Positions 26,201 to 35,426 of a stretch of 64,000 nucleotides of DNA are shown piece by piece. The stretch comes from JABDGM01 sp046349975. GTDB taxonomy: Bacteria; Planctomycetota; Planctomycetia; Pirellulales; Lacipirellulaceae. Both the position numbers and the translations under genes were made by a program. Location of the stretch: positions 172,429-236,428 of the forward strand of contig JAXMBH010000008.1 of the NCBI GenBank assembly GCA_046349975.1, in the 5' to 3' direction. The notes under the pieces were generated by a model, which worked only from the letters and a program-made list of their open reading frames with translations, made no database searches and was not told the DNA's origin. The first letter of the stretch is position 1; every line of letters begins with the position of its first letter.

Positions 26201-26366
26201 CCGGCCGCTCGGCATTACGATCATCGGCGGATTGATCTTCAGCCAGTTACTCACACTGTACACAACGCCCGTCATTTACCTGGCGTTCGATCGAATCGGA
26301 AAGCTGGTGCGCCGGCGTCAGCCGCGGGCCGAGCGCGTGAAATACCGGGAGCTCGCACCGGTATGA
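23250..26366 (+). CDS. RND multidrug efflux permease 1 (MdtB-like)
   Basis: About 1038 residues, the usual size for HAE-1 RND pumps. Start is the ATG overlapping the adaptor stop by one base; a GTG at 23247 is also in frame. Seen: N-terminal 'PFILRPVATVLLMVALLLTGIVAYRELPVSALPQVDYPTIQV', porter-domain 'ASSVTSPLERQFGQVPGL', the proton-relay helix 4 'STGFVVDDAIVMIENIMRY' with the Asp pair, 'VFVFLRNVRATIIPSVAVPLSLLGTLGVMYLL', and 'GIVKKNAIMMIDFALEAER' in the second half with the relay Lys. It should work as a proton/drug antiporter with the adaptor and a TolC-type channel; two different pumps in one operon is the MdtBC arrangement. Confidence 0.9.
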   Translation: MNPSRPFILRPVATVLLMVALLLTGIVAYRELPVSALPQVDYPTIQVITFYPGASPDVMASSVTSPLERQFGQVPGLTQMTSSSSEGCSIITLRFSLELDIDIAEQQVQAAINAAGNYLPADLPNPPIYSKTNPADTPVLTLALTSESLPLTKVQDLADTRLAQKISQLPGVGMVSISGGQKPAIRVQANPSALAARGLSMEDLRTALVQASVNQAKGSFDGLRQAFTIGANDQLLTSDQYRDLIIAYRNNAPVKLSDVADVVDDAENVRQAAWMNNTPAVVLNIQRQPGANTIEVVDRIKGLLPQLQASLPAAVVVHVLTDRTETIRASVEDVQAELLMTIGLVVAVIFVFLRNVRATIIPSVAVPLSLLGTLGVMYLLDYSLNNLTLMALTISTGFVVDDAIVMIENIMRYIEEGEPPLAAALRGAEEIGFTIVSLSLSLIAVLIPLLFMGDIVGRLFREFAVTLSVTIFVSAIVSLTLTPMMCATLLKHRDISEHNVFYRASERVFNSIIAWYGATLRVVLQMQPVTLLVAVATLAATLYLYWVVPKGFFPIQDTGVILGISEAPQSVSFAEMARQQQELNRKILADPAVESLSSFIGIDGANTTLNTGRIQINLKPLAERRVAASDVIRRLQPELAKIHGITLFMQPVQDLTVETRVSRTQYQYSLEDPDPRELNDWAPKFAAKLQSLPQLRDVASDQQTEGLQAHVVIDRDTASRLGITPRMVDDALYNAFGQRQVSILFTQLNQYRLVLEAKPEFRNDPQDLSNIYVRSNRGERIPISTFTTVEQIRSPLSINHQGQFPVVTVSFNLAPGVSLGEAVTAIDAAKREIDLPPSIQAGFQGTAEAFQASLRNEPMLILAALVTVYIVLGVLYESYIHPITILSTLPSAGVGAILALLLCREDLGVIGLIGIILLIGIVKKNAIMMIDFALEAERKEGRTPREAIYEACLLRFRPIMMTTMAALFGGVPLALGGGMGSELRRPLGITIIGGLIFSQLLTLYTTPVIYLAFDRIGKLVRRRQPRAERVKYRELAPV

Positions 26367-29300
26367 GTCTCTCGACGCCATTTATCAAGCGACCGGTTGG
26401 CACGACGCTGCTCACGGTGGCCATCACGCTCGCCGGCGTGTTGGGCTATTTCATGCTGCCCGTGTCGCCGTTGCCGGAAGTCGATTTCCCCACGATTCAG
26501 GTGAGCGCGGCGCTGCCCGGCGCGAGTCCGGAAACGATGGCCTCGGCCGTCGCCACGCCGCTGGAACGCCAATTTGGTCGCATCGCCGGCGTCACGGAGA
26601 TGACCTCGACCAGTTACTTGGGCACGACCAGCATCACGCTGCAGTTCGACTTGGGGCGCAACACCGATGCCGCCGCCCGCGACGTGCAGGCCGCTATCAA
26701 CGCGGCCCGCGGGCAACTGCCTTCGAATCTGCCGAACAATCCGACGTATCGCAAAGTGAATCCGGCCGATGCTCCGATCTTGATTCTGGCGCTCACGTCG
26801 GATATCCACACAAAGCCGCAAATGTATGATGTGGCGTCCACGATCTTGCAGCAGAAACTGTCGCAGGTATCCGGAGTGGGCCAAGTGTTCGTCAGCGGCG
26901 GTTCGCCGCCGGCCGTGCGCGTCGAAGTCAATCCGACTGTGTTGAACCACTTTGGGCTCGGTTTGGAAGACATCCGCAACGCGTTGTCGAACGCCAACGC
27001 GAATCGGCCGAAAGGACAGATCGACAACGAGCGCCACAGCTGGGCGCTTGCCACCACCGACCAGCTACTCGCGGCCAAAGAGTACCAGCCGCTGGTGGTC
27101 GCCTATCGCAACGGAGCGCCGGTGCGGTTGGCAGATATTGCGAACGTGACCGACGGCGTCGAAGACTTGCGCGCGACGGGTTACTCCGATGGCAAGCCCG
27201 CGATTACGATCGTCATTTTTCGGCAGCCCGGTGCAAATATCATCGCGACGGTGGATCAGGTCCGCGAGATTCTGCCGCAGCTCAAAGCACAAATCCCGGC
27301 CGCGATGGATCTGGAAGTCGTCATGGACCGCACGACGACGATCCGGGCATCGGTTCACGATGTGCAGTTCACGCTGACGGTCTCGATCGCGCTGGTGATC
27401 CTCGTCGTGTTTGTCTTCTTGCGCGATCTCCGAACCACATTCATTCCCAGCATCGTTGTGCCGGTGTCGCTCGTCTCCACGTTTGGCGTCATGTACCTGC
27501 TTGGCTATAGCGTCAACAACTTGTCGCTGATGGCCCTGACGATTGCCACCGGGTTTGTCGTGGATGATGCGATCGTGGTGATCGAGAATATTTCGCGACA
27601 CATCGAAGACGGCATGCCGCCGCTCGAAGCGACGTTTGTCGGTGCGAAGGAGATTGGCTTCACCGTCCTGTCGATCAGCGTCTCCCTGGTGGCCGTGTTC
27701 ATTCCAATTCTCCTAATGGGCGGCATCGTCGGCCGGCTGTTCCGCGAATTCGCCATGACACTCTCCGTGGCCATCTTCATTTCGATGCTCATCTCACTCA
27801 CCACCACGCCGATGATGTGTGCGACTTTGCTAAAGTCGAGCCACGACGAGCGGCACGGTTGGCTGTACCGCGCCAGCGAGCGATTGTTTCAGCGACTGCT
27901 GCAACTTTATGAATTTACCCTGAGCAAAGCGCTGCGATTTCACAGTGTGACGATGGTCGTCATGCTCGCTACGCTCGTCTTTACCGTGTACCTCTATGTA
28001 ATCATTCCGAAGGGCTTCTTCCCGCAGCAGGATACCGGCCGCCTGGTCGGCAATATCCAGGCCGATCAGGGTACCTCGTTTCAAGCAATGAGCCAGTTGC
28101 TCATTCGCTTTGCCGGCGCCGTGAGTGAGGATCCGGCAGTTGATAATGTCATTGCGTTCACGGGCGGCAACTTCGGCGGGGCCGCAAATTCCGCCCGCAT
28201 GTTCGTGAGCATCAAGCCGCTCCGCGAGCGCGACGCTTCCGCCGAGGCGATCATGGTAAGAATCCGGGCCAAAACCTCGAAAATGGCCGGGGCGACGCTC
28301 GTGCTCCAGGCCGTGCAGGATTTACGCATCGGCGGCCGGGCGAGCAGCGCTCAGTATCAATTCACGCTTCGCGGCGACGACCTGAACGACCTCAACCAAT
28401 GGGCGCCGCAAGTGCTCAGCAATATGCGGAAGTCCCCGGAACTGGTCGACGTGATCTCCGATCAGCAAACGCGCGGCCTGCAGGTGTCGCTCGTGATCGA
28501 TCGCGCCGCCGCCGCCCGACTCGGCGTAACACCGCAACGCATCGACGACACGTTGTACGACGCATTCGGCCAGCGCCCCGTATCAACGATGTACAAGTCG
28601 CAAAACCAATATCGCGTGGTGATGAGCGTAGCACCAGCGTTCTGGCAGAACCCCGATGCGCTGCGTTACTTGTATGTGCGCGGGAACAACAACGCGCAGA
28701 TTCCGCTCAGCGCCGTCTGTCACTACGAACAACAGAACACGTCGCTCTCGGTGAATCATTCGGGGCAGTTTCCTTCCGTCACGATTTCCTTCAATCTGGC
28801 GCCCGGTGTGTCGCTAGGCGATGCCGTCAGCAAGGTGCAAGCCCTGACCAATGCCATGGGCATGCCCCAGACGATTCACGGCAGCTTCTCGGGAACAGCC
28901 CAGGCCTTCCAAGCTTCATTGGCCAACCAACCGGTGCTGATTTTGGCGGCGCTCGTGACCGTGTACATCGTGCTCGGGATTCTTTACGAAAGCTATATTC
29001 ACCCGATTACGATTCTCTCCACCTTGCCCTCGGCCGGCGTCGGCGCACTCATCGCGCTCATGGCCTGCAACACCGAATTGAGCGTGATGGCGCTCATCGG
29101 CATCGTCTTGCTGATCGGCATCGTAAAAAAGAACGCCATCATGATGATCGACTTCGCACTGGACGCCGAGCGGCGCTTCAATCTCGCACCCGATGAGGCT
29201 ATTTTTAAAGCCTGCCTGTTGCGGTTCCGGCCGATTATCATGACGACCATGGCCGCCCTGTTGGGCGGCCTGCCGCTGGCCCTCGGCGCTGGCAACGGCT

Positions 29301-29491
29301 CGGAACTTCGCCGGCCGCTGGGCATCGCGATCGTCGGTGGGCTCATCTTCAGTCAAGTCCTGACGCTCTACACCACGCCGGTTGTCTATTTATATCTTGA
29401 CCGGCTGCGGCTTTGGTTTCGTCCCAGGTCGCACGCAGCGGATAGATTCCTCCTCGAAACAGGGCCAACCACCCTCGTTCCGGCCACCTGA
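26363..29491 (+). CDS. RND multidrug efflux permease 2 (MdtC-like)
   Basis: 1042 residues from the ATG at 26363, which overlaps the previous stop by four bases (ATGA); the frame is open further upstream but not homologous there. Motifs parallel the first pump: 'FIKRPVGTTLLTVAITLAGVLGYFMLPVSPLPEVDFPTIQV', 'TGFVVDDAIVVIENISRHIEDG', 'FVFLRDLRTTFIPSIVVPVSLVSTFGVMYLLGYSVNNLSLMALT' and 'GIVKKNAIMMIDFALDAER'. Probably forms a mixed trimer with permease 1, as MdtB2C does in Escherichia coli. No outer-membrane channel gene follows directly; the TolC-like gene 24 kb away lies next to the metal pump instead. Confidence 0.9.
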   Translation: MSLSTPFIKRPVGTTLLTVAITLAGVLGYFMLPVSPLPEVDFPTIQVSAALPGASPETMASAVATPLERQFGRIAGVTEMTSTSYLGTTSITLQFDLGRNTDAAARDVQAAINAARGQLPSNLPNNPTYRKVNPADAPILILALTSDIHTKPQMYDVASTILQQKLSQVSGVGQVFVSGGSPPAVRVEVNPTVLNHFGLGLEDIRNALSNANANRPKGQIDNERHSWALATTDQLLAAKEYQPLVVAYRNGAPVRLADIANVTDGVEDLRATGYSDGKPAITIVIFRQPGANIIATVDQVREILPQLKAQIPAAMDLEVVMDRTTTIRASVHDVQFTLTVSIALVILVVFVFLRDLRTTFIPSIVVPVSLVSTFGVMYLLGYSVNNLSLMALTIATGFVVDDAIVVIENISRHIEDGMPPLEATFVGAKEIGFTVLSISVSLVAVFIPILLMGGIVGRLFREFAMTLSVAIFISMLISLTTTPMMCATLLKSSHDERHGWLYRASERLFQRLLQLYEFTLSKALRFHSVTMVVMLATLVFTVYLYVIIPKGFFPQQDTGRLVGNIQADQGTSFQAMSQLLIRFAGAVSEDPAVDNVIAFTGGNFGGAANSARMFVSIKPLRERDASAEAIMVRIRAKTSKMAGATLVLQAVQDLRIGGRASSAQYQFTLRGDDLNDLNQWAPQVLSNMRKSPELVDVISDQQTRGLQVSLVIDRAAAARLGVTPQRIDDTLYDAFGQRPVSTMYKSQNQYRVVMSVAPAFWQNPDALRYLYVRGNNNAQIPLSAVCHYEQQNTSLSVNHSGQFPSVTISFNLAPGVSLGDAVSKVQALTNAMGMPQTIHGSFSGTAQAFQASLANQPVLILAALVTVYIVLGILYESYIHPITILSTLPSAGVGALIALMACNTELSVMALIGIVLLIGIVKKNAIMMIDFALDAERRFNLAPDEAIFKACLLRFRPIIMTTMAALLGGLPLALGAGNGSELRRPLGIAIVGGLIFSQVLTLYTTPVVYLYLDRLRLWFRPRSHAADRFLLETGPTTLVPAT

Positions 29492-29701
29492 CATTCGCCC
29501 CAGCCCGACCAAGCGTGCCGCTTATCAGCAGTGCGGTTGACAGCCAACAATTTCGGGATGGGCGAAAGTCGTTTGACAAGCTGGCCACTGCCTGATCTTT
29601 GCGGTCCTTTTCGACTATACTGTGAGGTCCCGCTTTGTCGCGGTTGGATCCAACGCTAGCGGTTCGCGCGCCCGGCTCTCTGCTCTTGTCGTTACAGGCC
29701 C

Positions 29702-32700
29702 ATGCAAACTATTCGCCGTCTGCTCATCGCCAACCGTGGCGAAATTGCCATCCGCGTATTTCGCAGCGCCCATGAATTGGGCATCCGCACGATTGCGATG
29801 TACTCGCACGAGGACCGCTATGCGCTGCATCGCTTTAAGGCGGATGAATCGTACGTCGTCGGCGAACCGGGCAAGCCGCTGCAAGCGTATCTCAATATCG
29901 CGAACATCATCGCTCTAGCGCAAGAACGCGAGGTTGATGCGATTCATCCTGGGTATGGATTCCTGTCGGAGAATCCGCAGTTCGCGCGGGCCTGCCGGGA
30001 GGCGGGCATTATCTTCGTCGGCCCGCGGACCGACCTTTTGGAAAAGCTCGGCGACAAAATCGCCGCCCGGGCCGTCGCCAAGCAGGTCGGCGTGCCCGTG
30101 CTCGGCGGCAGCGACAAACCGATTGCCAATGTGGCCGAAGGACTCAAGACGGCTGAATCGCTGAAATTTCCGGTCATCCTGAAAGCCGCCCATGGCGGCG
30201 GCGGGCGTGGCATGCGCGTTGTTCAGCAAGCAAAAGAATTCGCGAACGCCTTCGAGACCGCGCGCCGCGAGTCGCTCAGCGCCTTCGGCAGCGACGAGAT
30301 CTTCGTTGAGAAATTCATCTCGCGCGCCCGGCATATCGAGGTTCAACTGCTCGGCGATAGCCACGGCAACCTCGTCCACCTGTGGGAACGCGATTGCTCG
30401 GTCCAGCGGCGACACCAGAAGGTGGTGGAGATCGCTCCCGCGCCGAATTTGCCAACCGATGTCCGCAAAAAGATCTGCGCGGCTGGCGTCGCAATCGGCC
30501 GCGCCGTCGGCTACGACAACGCCGGCACCGTCGAGTTTCTAGTCGATGCGGACACGAACGAATTGTATTTCATCGAGGTGAATCCGCGCATTCAAGTCGA
30601 GCACACGGTCACCGAAGAGGTGACCGGGATCGATGTGGTGCGCTCCCAGATTCTCATCGCCCAAGGCGAACGGCTCGATGGCCCCGCCCTCGGCCTCCCG
30701 CCGCAAGACCAAATCGCTACGCACGGGTTTGCCGTGCAGTGCCGCGTGACGACTGAAGATCCCTCGAATAAATTCATGCCCGACTATGGCAAAGTCACGC
30801 ACTACCGTTCACCCGGCGGCATGGGCATTCGACTCGATGGCGGCACCGCGTTCTCCGGCGCCGTCGTCTTTCCGTTCTACGATTCGCTGTTGGTGAAGGT
30901 GACCACCTGGGGCCGTACGTTCCGCGAAGCCATCGGCCGTACGGAGCGTTGCCTGCAAGAGTTTCGCATCCGCGGCGTGAAGACGAACATCCCGTTCCTG
31001 ATTCACCTGGTACAGCACCCCACGTTTCTCGATGGCAACAGCACCACGCGATTCATCGACGAAACGCCGGAGCTGTTCGAGTTCACGCCGCGCCGCGATC
31101 GCGCGACCAAGCTGCTGCAGTATATCGGGGATGTTGTCGTCAACGGCCACCCCAGCGTGAAGAATGCCCAGCGTGCTGCGCGGCGAATCCCGGCCCAGGT
31201 GCCGCAGTTCGATGCGCGGGCGCCGCTGCCCTCGGGAACGCGAGACAAACTCAAGGAACTCGGTGTCGAGAAATTCTGCGCCTGGATCCGCGAACAAAAG
31301 CCGCTGTTGTGGACCGATACAACGATGCGCGACGCGCACCAGTCGCTGCTCGCCACGCGGGTGCGAACGTACGATTTACTGGCGATCGCCGATGCGTACG
31401 CCCACAACTGTGCAGGTCTATTTTCGTTGGAAATGTGGGGCGGCGCCACGTTCGACACCTCCATGCGGTTCCTCAAAGAGTCCCCCTGGCAGCGGTTGGA
31501 GCAACTGCGCGAGCGGATTCCCAACATTCTGTTTCAGATGTTGCTGCGGGCTTCGAGCGCGATGGGGTACGCGAACTATCCGGATAACGTCGTCCGCGAG
31601 TGCGTTCGCGAAGCGGCTGCCGCGGGCATCGACGTGTTCCGGATTTTCGACGCCCTGAACTGGACGCCGAACATGCGCGTCGCGATGGAGGCCACGCGCG
31701 AAGCGGGCGCGATTTGCGAGGCTGCGATTTGTTACACCGGCGACATCCTCGATCCGCAGCGGCCGAAGTATCACCTCGAGTACTATGTGAAGCTGGCCCG
31801 CGAACTGAAGTCGCTCGGTGCGCACATCTTGGCGATCAAAGACATGGCCGGGTTGTGCAAGCCGCACGCCGCCGCCAAACTTGTAAAGACGCTCCGCGAC
31901 GAGACCGGCCTGCCGATCCATTTTCACACGCACGACACGGGCGGCGTGCAGGCCGCGGCGATTTTGAACGCCGCCGGCGCAGACCTCGATATCGCCGACG
32001 CCGCGATTGCCGCGATGTCCGGAGGCACCTCGCAGCCGAATTTGAATACGCTGGTCGAAGCCTTGCGCAACACGCCGCGTGCCAGCAGCCTGGATGGCGC
32101 CGTGCTCGACTCGATTTCCGAGTATTGGCGCGAAGCACGCGAGTTCTATACGCCGTTCGAAAGCCCCGTGCTCGCCGCTGGTTCTGATCTGTACCAGCAC
32201 GAGATGCCGGGCGGGCAGTACACGAACCTCTTCCAGCAAGCGCAGGCGCTCGGCCTGTCATCGCGGTGGCCGGAGGTGTGCCGGCTGTATGCCGATGTCA
32301 ACCAGTTGCTCGGCGATATCGTCAAAGTCACGCCAACATCCAAAGCCGTCGGCGACATGGCGCTGTTCCTGGTCGCGAATGATTTAACATGTGACGATGT
32401 CAGGCGCGGCGATCGCGAGCTCGCGTACCCCCGCTCCGTGCTCGATTTACTAAGCGGACGCATGGGGCAAGTCGAGGGCGGCTTCCCCCGCGATGTCCGC
32501 GACCGCATTCTGCGCGGCGAGAAACCGCTGGAAGGCCGCCCCGGCGAGAGCCTGCCGCCAGCCGATCTGCAGAAAACGCGGGCTATCGTAAGCACGATGG
32601 TCGAAGGGCAGCCGACAGACCAGGACGTGGTTTCGTACCTGATGTATCCGCAGGTATTCGAACAGCTGGCCGAGCACCAGCGGCAGTTTTCGGATGTCAG

Positions 32701-33145
32701 CGTGCTGCCCACGCCGATCTTCTTTTATGGTATGAATCCCGGCGAGGAAATCTCCGTCGATATCGAGCTCGGCAAAACCCTGATCATCAAGTTTCTCACG
32801 ATCGGCGAAGCGCACCACGATGGCACACGCAGTGTGTTCTTCGAGCTCAACGGCCATCCGCGCGAGGTCACCGTCGCTGATAAGTCGCTGCAAACCCAAG
32901 TCGCCGAACGGCTCAAGGCCGATCCCAAGAACCCGAAACAAATTGGGGCCAGCATGCTGGGCATGGTCGTCACCGTGGCCGTTCAGCCAGGCGACAAGAT
33001 CGTCGCGGGCCAGAAGCTGGCGACACTCGAAGCAATGAAAATGGAAACGACGATCCTTGCCGAAGCCGACGGCGAGGTCGGCCAGGTGCACATCGTGGCC
33101 GGCACGCAAGTCGAGGCCGGCGACCTCCTGATCACCATGGCGTAA
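29702..33145 (+). CDS. pyc: Pyruvate carboxylase
   Basis: 1147 residues, full length for the single-chain enzyme that makes oxaloacetate from pyruvate, bicarbonate and ATP. Biotin carboxylase domain, residues 1-450: 'IRRLLIANRGEIAIRVFRSAHELGIRTIAMYS', ATP-grasp 'VILKAAHGGGGRGMRVV', 'VEKFISRARHIEVQLLGD', 'ERDCSVQRRHQKVVEIAPAP'. Carboxyltransferase domain, about 530-810: 'WTDTTMRDAHQSLLATRVRTYDL', 'LFSLEMWGGATFD', 'HFHTHDTGG' with metal-binding His residues. Then the conserved 'EISVDIELGKTLIIK' tetramerisation segment and the biotinyl domain with 'LEAMKMETTI'; the biotin-accepting Lys is residue 1113. The gene is alone on its strand; its 3' end is overlapped by the antisense extension of the DUF6807 gene. 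Confidence 0.97.
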   Translation: MQTIRRLLIANRGEIAIRVFRSAHELGIRTIAMYSHEDRYALHRFKADESYVVGEPGKPLQAYLNIANIIALAQEREVDAIHPGYGFLSENPQFARACREAGIIFVGPRTDLLEKLGDKIAARAVAKQVGVPVLGGSDKPIANVAEGLKTAESLKFPVILKAAHGGGGRGMRVVQQAKEFANAFETARRESLSAFGSDEIFVEKFISRARHIEVQLLGDSHGNLVHLWERDCSVQRRHQKVVEIAPAPNLPTDVRKKICAAGVAIGRAVGYDNAGTVEFLVDADTNELYFIEVNPRIQVEHTVTEEVTGIDVVRSQILIAQGERLDGPALGLPPQDQIATHGFAVQCRVTTEDPSNKFMPDYGKVTHYRSPGGMGIRLDGGTAFSGAVVFPFYDSLLVKVTTWGRTFREAIGRTERCLQEFRIRGVKTNIPFLIHLVQHPTFLDGNSTTRFIDETPELFEFTPRRDRATKLLQYIGDVVVNGHPSVKNAQRAARRIPAQVPQFDARAPLPSGTRDKLKELGVEKFCAWIREQKPLLWTDTTMRDAHQSLLATRVRTYDLLAIADAYAHNCAGLFSLEMWGGATFDTSMRFLKESPWQRLEQLRERIPNILFQMLLRASSAMGYANYPDNVVRECVREAAAAGIDVFRIFDALNWTPNMRVAMEATREAGAICEAAICYTGDILDPQRPKYHLEYYVKLARELKSLGAHILAIKDMAGLCKPHAAAKLVKTLRDETGLPIHFHTHDTGGVQAAAILNAAGADLDIADAAIAAMSGGTSQPNLNTLVEALRNTPRASSLDGAVLDSISEYWREAREFYTPFESPVLAAGSDLYQHEMPGGQYTNLFQQAQALGLSSRWPEVCRLYADVNQLLGDIVKVTPTSKAVGDMALFLVANDLTCDDVRRGDRELAYPRSVLDLLSGRMGQVEGGFPRDVRDRILRGEKPLEGRPGESLPPADLQKTRAIVSTMVEGQPTDQDVVSYLMYPQVFEQLAEHQRQFSDVSVLPTPIFFYGMNPGEEISVDIELGKTLIIKFLTIGEAHHDGTRSVFFELNGHPREVTVADKSLQTQVAERLKADPKNPKQIGASMLGMVVTVAVQPGDKIVAGQKLATLEAMKMETTILAEADGEVGQVHIVAGTQVEAGDLLITMA

Positions 33146-34165
33146 TCGCTCAAGAGCTGTGTACTTCTCGTACTCGGCCTTGAGTCTTGCGGCGTCCCAC
33201 CGCTCGCGATGCACGACGAGCCGATACCGTATCACCAGCTCTTCGCCTGCCTTCAGCCACATTGGCCGCGACGACAACAGAGCCGCGTTGGCGTAGCTCA
33301 TGTCGTTTTTGATGAGATACCAGTCGGCCGGATGGCGTGGATTCTTGGGGTGATCGAGGATGGCAATGCCCGCCGCTTGACCGGCGATGACTCCGCTGTA
33401 ATCGATGCCAATGCTCTGACCGCGGAAGACGCCGTTGGAAAACGTCACCGGCCCGCGGTCAACGGTCGCCTCGCGCTCGCTGAGCTCTGTGGCGAATCGA
33501 AGCGACAGGCCCGCATATCCGCCCCACGGTACGCCGTCCTGGGCCGGCGGAATCGGTACGCAAGATAGCTCGACGTCCTTCTCAACTGCGCGAAATGTGG
33601 AACGCCAGTCGATGGTGTAACGCCCAAACTCATCGGGAGCACTCAAGGCAATTTCGCGATCCTCGCGCAGCACGGCGGCATCGCCAGCCGTAATGTATGC
33701 GAGCTGGAGCGCGATTGTGGCTGAGAAATCTGCGTGCAGCGTAGGTTTGACATCACTCCACGCGGTGCGCCCCGGCGATTTGCCCGTCTTCGGATCGGGC
33801 TCCCAGAAGTTCACACCGTTAAGGAACTTCCACGAGAACCACAACCCGTGATGCCAGGGATGGTCGCTGGGGCGATCAACGACGAGCGACGGCCTTGCGG
33901 GCAGGCACAACGGAAAGAAATTCGGCTTCGGTTGCTCGGAGCCAAAGTTGAAGCGCCAGACGACTGCGTCGCCCTGCACCAGCGCTACCGAACGGCCTTG
34001 TTCTTGAACCCAGCGAAATGCCGTCGATTCTGCTAGCGGCGCTGCGCAACACACAGATATCGCGGCCAGTTGCACTAGCAGCGACGAACTCGCCAGCAGC
34101 GCCAGGAATTCGCGATGCCAGCTCGACACGCTACGCAACTTGGAACCCGTTGAACTTTGCGTCAA
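32450..34165 (-). CDS. Exported DUF6807 protein with antisense C-terminal read-through
   Basis: Open frame of 571 residues. Residues ~1-339 (34165 to about 33149) are a normal exported DUF6807 (PmoA-like) protein: signal peptide ('FLALLASSSLLVQLAAISVCCAAPLAE'), 'HPWHHGLWFSWKFLNGVNFWEP', 'WGGYAGLSLRFA', 'HPKNPRHPADWYLI' and a natural-looking end 'AEYEKYTALER'. No stop codon follows; the frame continues for about 232 residues through the complement of the pyruvate carboxylase 3' end. At 33145-33143 the minus strand reads TTA where the pyc stop TAA lies on the plus strand. The tail is rich in Asp, His and Leu, as expected from antisense coding, and shows no domain. The gene starts 35 bp inside the end of the upstream Gfo/Idh gene, so the two form an operon, a common pairing in planctomycetes. 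Function unknown; the domain is beta-rich. Confidence 0.8.
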   Translation of the reverse strand: MTQSSTGSKLRSVSSWHREFLALLASSSLLVQLAAISVCCAAPLAESTAFRWVQEQGRSVALVQGDAVVWRFNFGSEQPKPNFFPLCLPARPSLVVDRPSDHPWHHGLWFSWKFLNGVNFWEPDPKTGKSPGRTAWSDVKPTLHADFSATIALQLAYITAGDAAVLREDREIALSAPDEFGRYTIDWRSTFRAVEKDVELSCVPIPPAQDGVPWGGYAGLSLRFATELSEREATVDRGPVTFSNGVFRGQSIGIDYSGVIAGQAAGIAILDHPKNPRHPADWYLIKNDMSYANAALLSSRPMWLKAGEELVIRYRLVVHRERWDAARLKAEYEKYTALERLRHGDQEVAGLDLRAGHDVHLADLAVGFGKDRRFHFHCFECRQLLARDDLVAWLNGHGDDHAQHAGPNLFRVLGIGLEPFGDLGLQRLISDGDLARMAVELEEHTACAIVVRFADREKLDDQGFAELDIDGDFLAGIHTIKEDRRGQHADIRKLPLVLGQLFEYLRIHQVRNHVLVCRLPFDHRAYDSPRFLQIGWRQALAGAAFQRFLAAQNAVADIAGEAALDLPHASA

Positions 34166-35396
34166 ATTTCACCACCTTGCTCTCACGATGCGAAATGATC
34201 CCCATCGACAGCGGCGCTTGAACTCGCACGGCCAGTTCGATGTTGCACTTCGGCTGCCGGCGGGTCTTTACGCAATCCAAGAGATCGAGCCACAGCCGGC
34301 TCGTGTCGCCCTGCCCCTTCCACGGCAGGCGAATCTCCTTCTTGTCTTTGGCGAACGGCACGATGCGCACCCCCGCATCGGGCTGCGACGGGCCATCGAG
34401 CATCGCCCATTTGATGACGCCGTCTGTTCCGCGAATGACCGTCTCCATCGGCACGTAGTTGGACAGTGAATTGGTCAGCACCACGCTGGGGCCGCCGGGA
34501 TAATCGGCAATGATGTTGCACTGGTCCGGCACCTCGCGCTGGTATTCGAACGTGCCGCCGCCGCCGAACACCCGCTCCGGATACTCCAATTCGAGCACAC
34601 AGAAAACCGGCGTAAACATGTGCACGAGCAGATCGGTCGCAGGGCCCCCGGCGTAGTCCCAGTACATGCGCCATTGGAAAAAGCGAGAAACTGAAAAGCC
34701 GACATCTGGCGCGTCGCCCAGAAAGCGTTTCCAGTTGAGGTCCGGCCCCGGCTTGGCGTTTCCATCGGGAATCGGCATCCGTTCGCCCCAATCGCCGCGG
34801 CGAAAGTAGCCGCACATCGCGTGCACCGGTTTGCCGATGATCCCGTCGCGAATGAGCCGAATAATCTCGGGATAGTTGTCGTCGGCCATGTACTGCGTGC
34901 CCACTTGCACGAGGTGACTCGTCTCCGCGGCCGTGGCGGCCACTTTTTTGGCCAGTTCGAATTGCGACCAGTGCGTCAGCGGCTTTTCGCAGTAAACGTC
35001 CTTCCCAGCCCGCAGCGCGTCGATTGTCTGCGGAGCGTGGTGGCGATCGGGCGTGGCGATGCAGACGACGTCGACATTCGGATCCGCCAGCAGCGCCTCG
35101 TGCTCGGCATACTTTTTCGTGACGCCGCAGTACTGCGCCGCATCCTCTAAGCGCGGCTTGTACACATCGCACACGGCGACCGGCTCGGCGATCCCTTGCT
35201 CCTTGAATTTGAGCACAATGTCTTGGTGCGCGCGGCAGCGGCTGCCCGTGCCGATAAACCCCACGCCGATGCGCTCGTTCGGACTCTGCGACGGCTCGCT
35301 GGCCGCCGAAGTGTGCGGAGTTAATAGGGCGGATGCTCCTGAAGCTGCCGCCAGACGCAAGAAAGACCGCCGATCAGTTCCGCCAGATTGTGCCAT
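34131..35396 (-). CDS. Tat-exported Gfo/Idh/MocA family oxidoreductase 1
   Basis: 421 residues from the ATG at 35396; an ATG ten codons earlier (35426) is also possible. The N-terminus has a Tat signal: 'DRRSFLRLAAASGASALL'. The Rossmann domain follows: 'IGVGFIGTGSRCRAHQDIV', 'AVCDVY', 'VDVVCIATPDRHHAPQTIDALRAGKDVYCEKPLTHW', where the EKP Lys is the conserved catalytic/binding residue. The C-terminal alpha/beta domain contains 'DLNWKRFLGDAP' and 'WDYAGGPATDLLVHMFTPV', the planctomycete subfamily pattern. Such enzymes use a bound NAD(P) to oxidise or epimerise sugars; Tat export fits a prefolded cofactor protein. It overlaps the DUF6807 gene start by 35 bp. Confidence 0.9.
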   Translation of the reverse strand: MAQSGGTDRRSFLRLAAASGASALLTPHTSAASEPSQSPNERIGVGFIGTGSRCRAHQDIVLKFKEQGIAEPVAVCDVYKPRLEDAAQYCGVTKKYAEHEALLADPNVDVVCIATPDRHHAPQTIDALRAGKDVYCEKPLTHWSQFELAKKVAATAAETSHLVQVGTQYMADDNYPEIIRLIRDGIIGKPVHAMCGYFRRGDWGERMPIPDGNAKPGPDLNWKRFLGDAPDVGFSVSRFFQWRMYWDYAGGPATDLLVHMFTPVFCVLELEYPERVFGGGGTFEYQREVPDQCNIIADYPGGPSVVLTNSLSNYVPMETVIRGTDGVIKWAMLDGPSQPDAGVRIVPFAKDKKEIRLPWKGQGDTSRLWLDLLDCVKTRRQPKCNIELAVRVQAPLSMGIISHRESKVVKFDAKFNGFQVA

Positions 35397-35426
35397 AATG
35401 CGGCCACTCACAATGTGAAACGTCAT

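Noticed and set aside
29573..29621. TTGACA and TATACT before pyruvate carboxylase as a promoter
   Set aside because: The two boxes are 37 bp apart, far from the 16-18 bp needed; no matching partner box was found.
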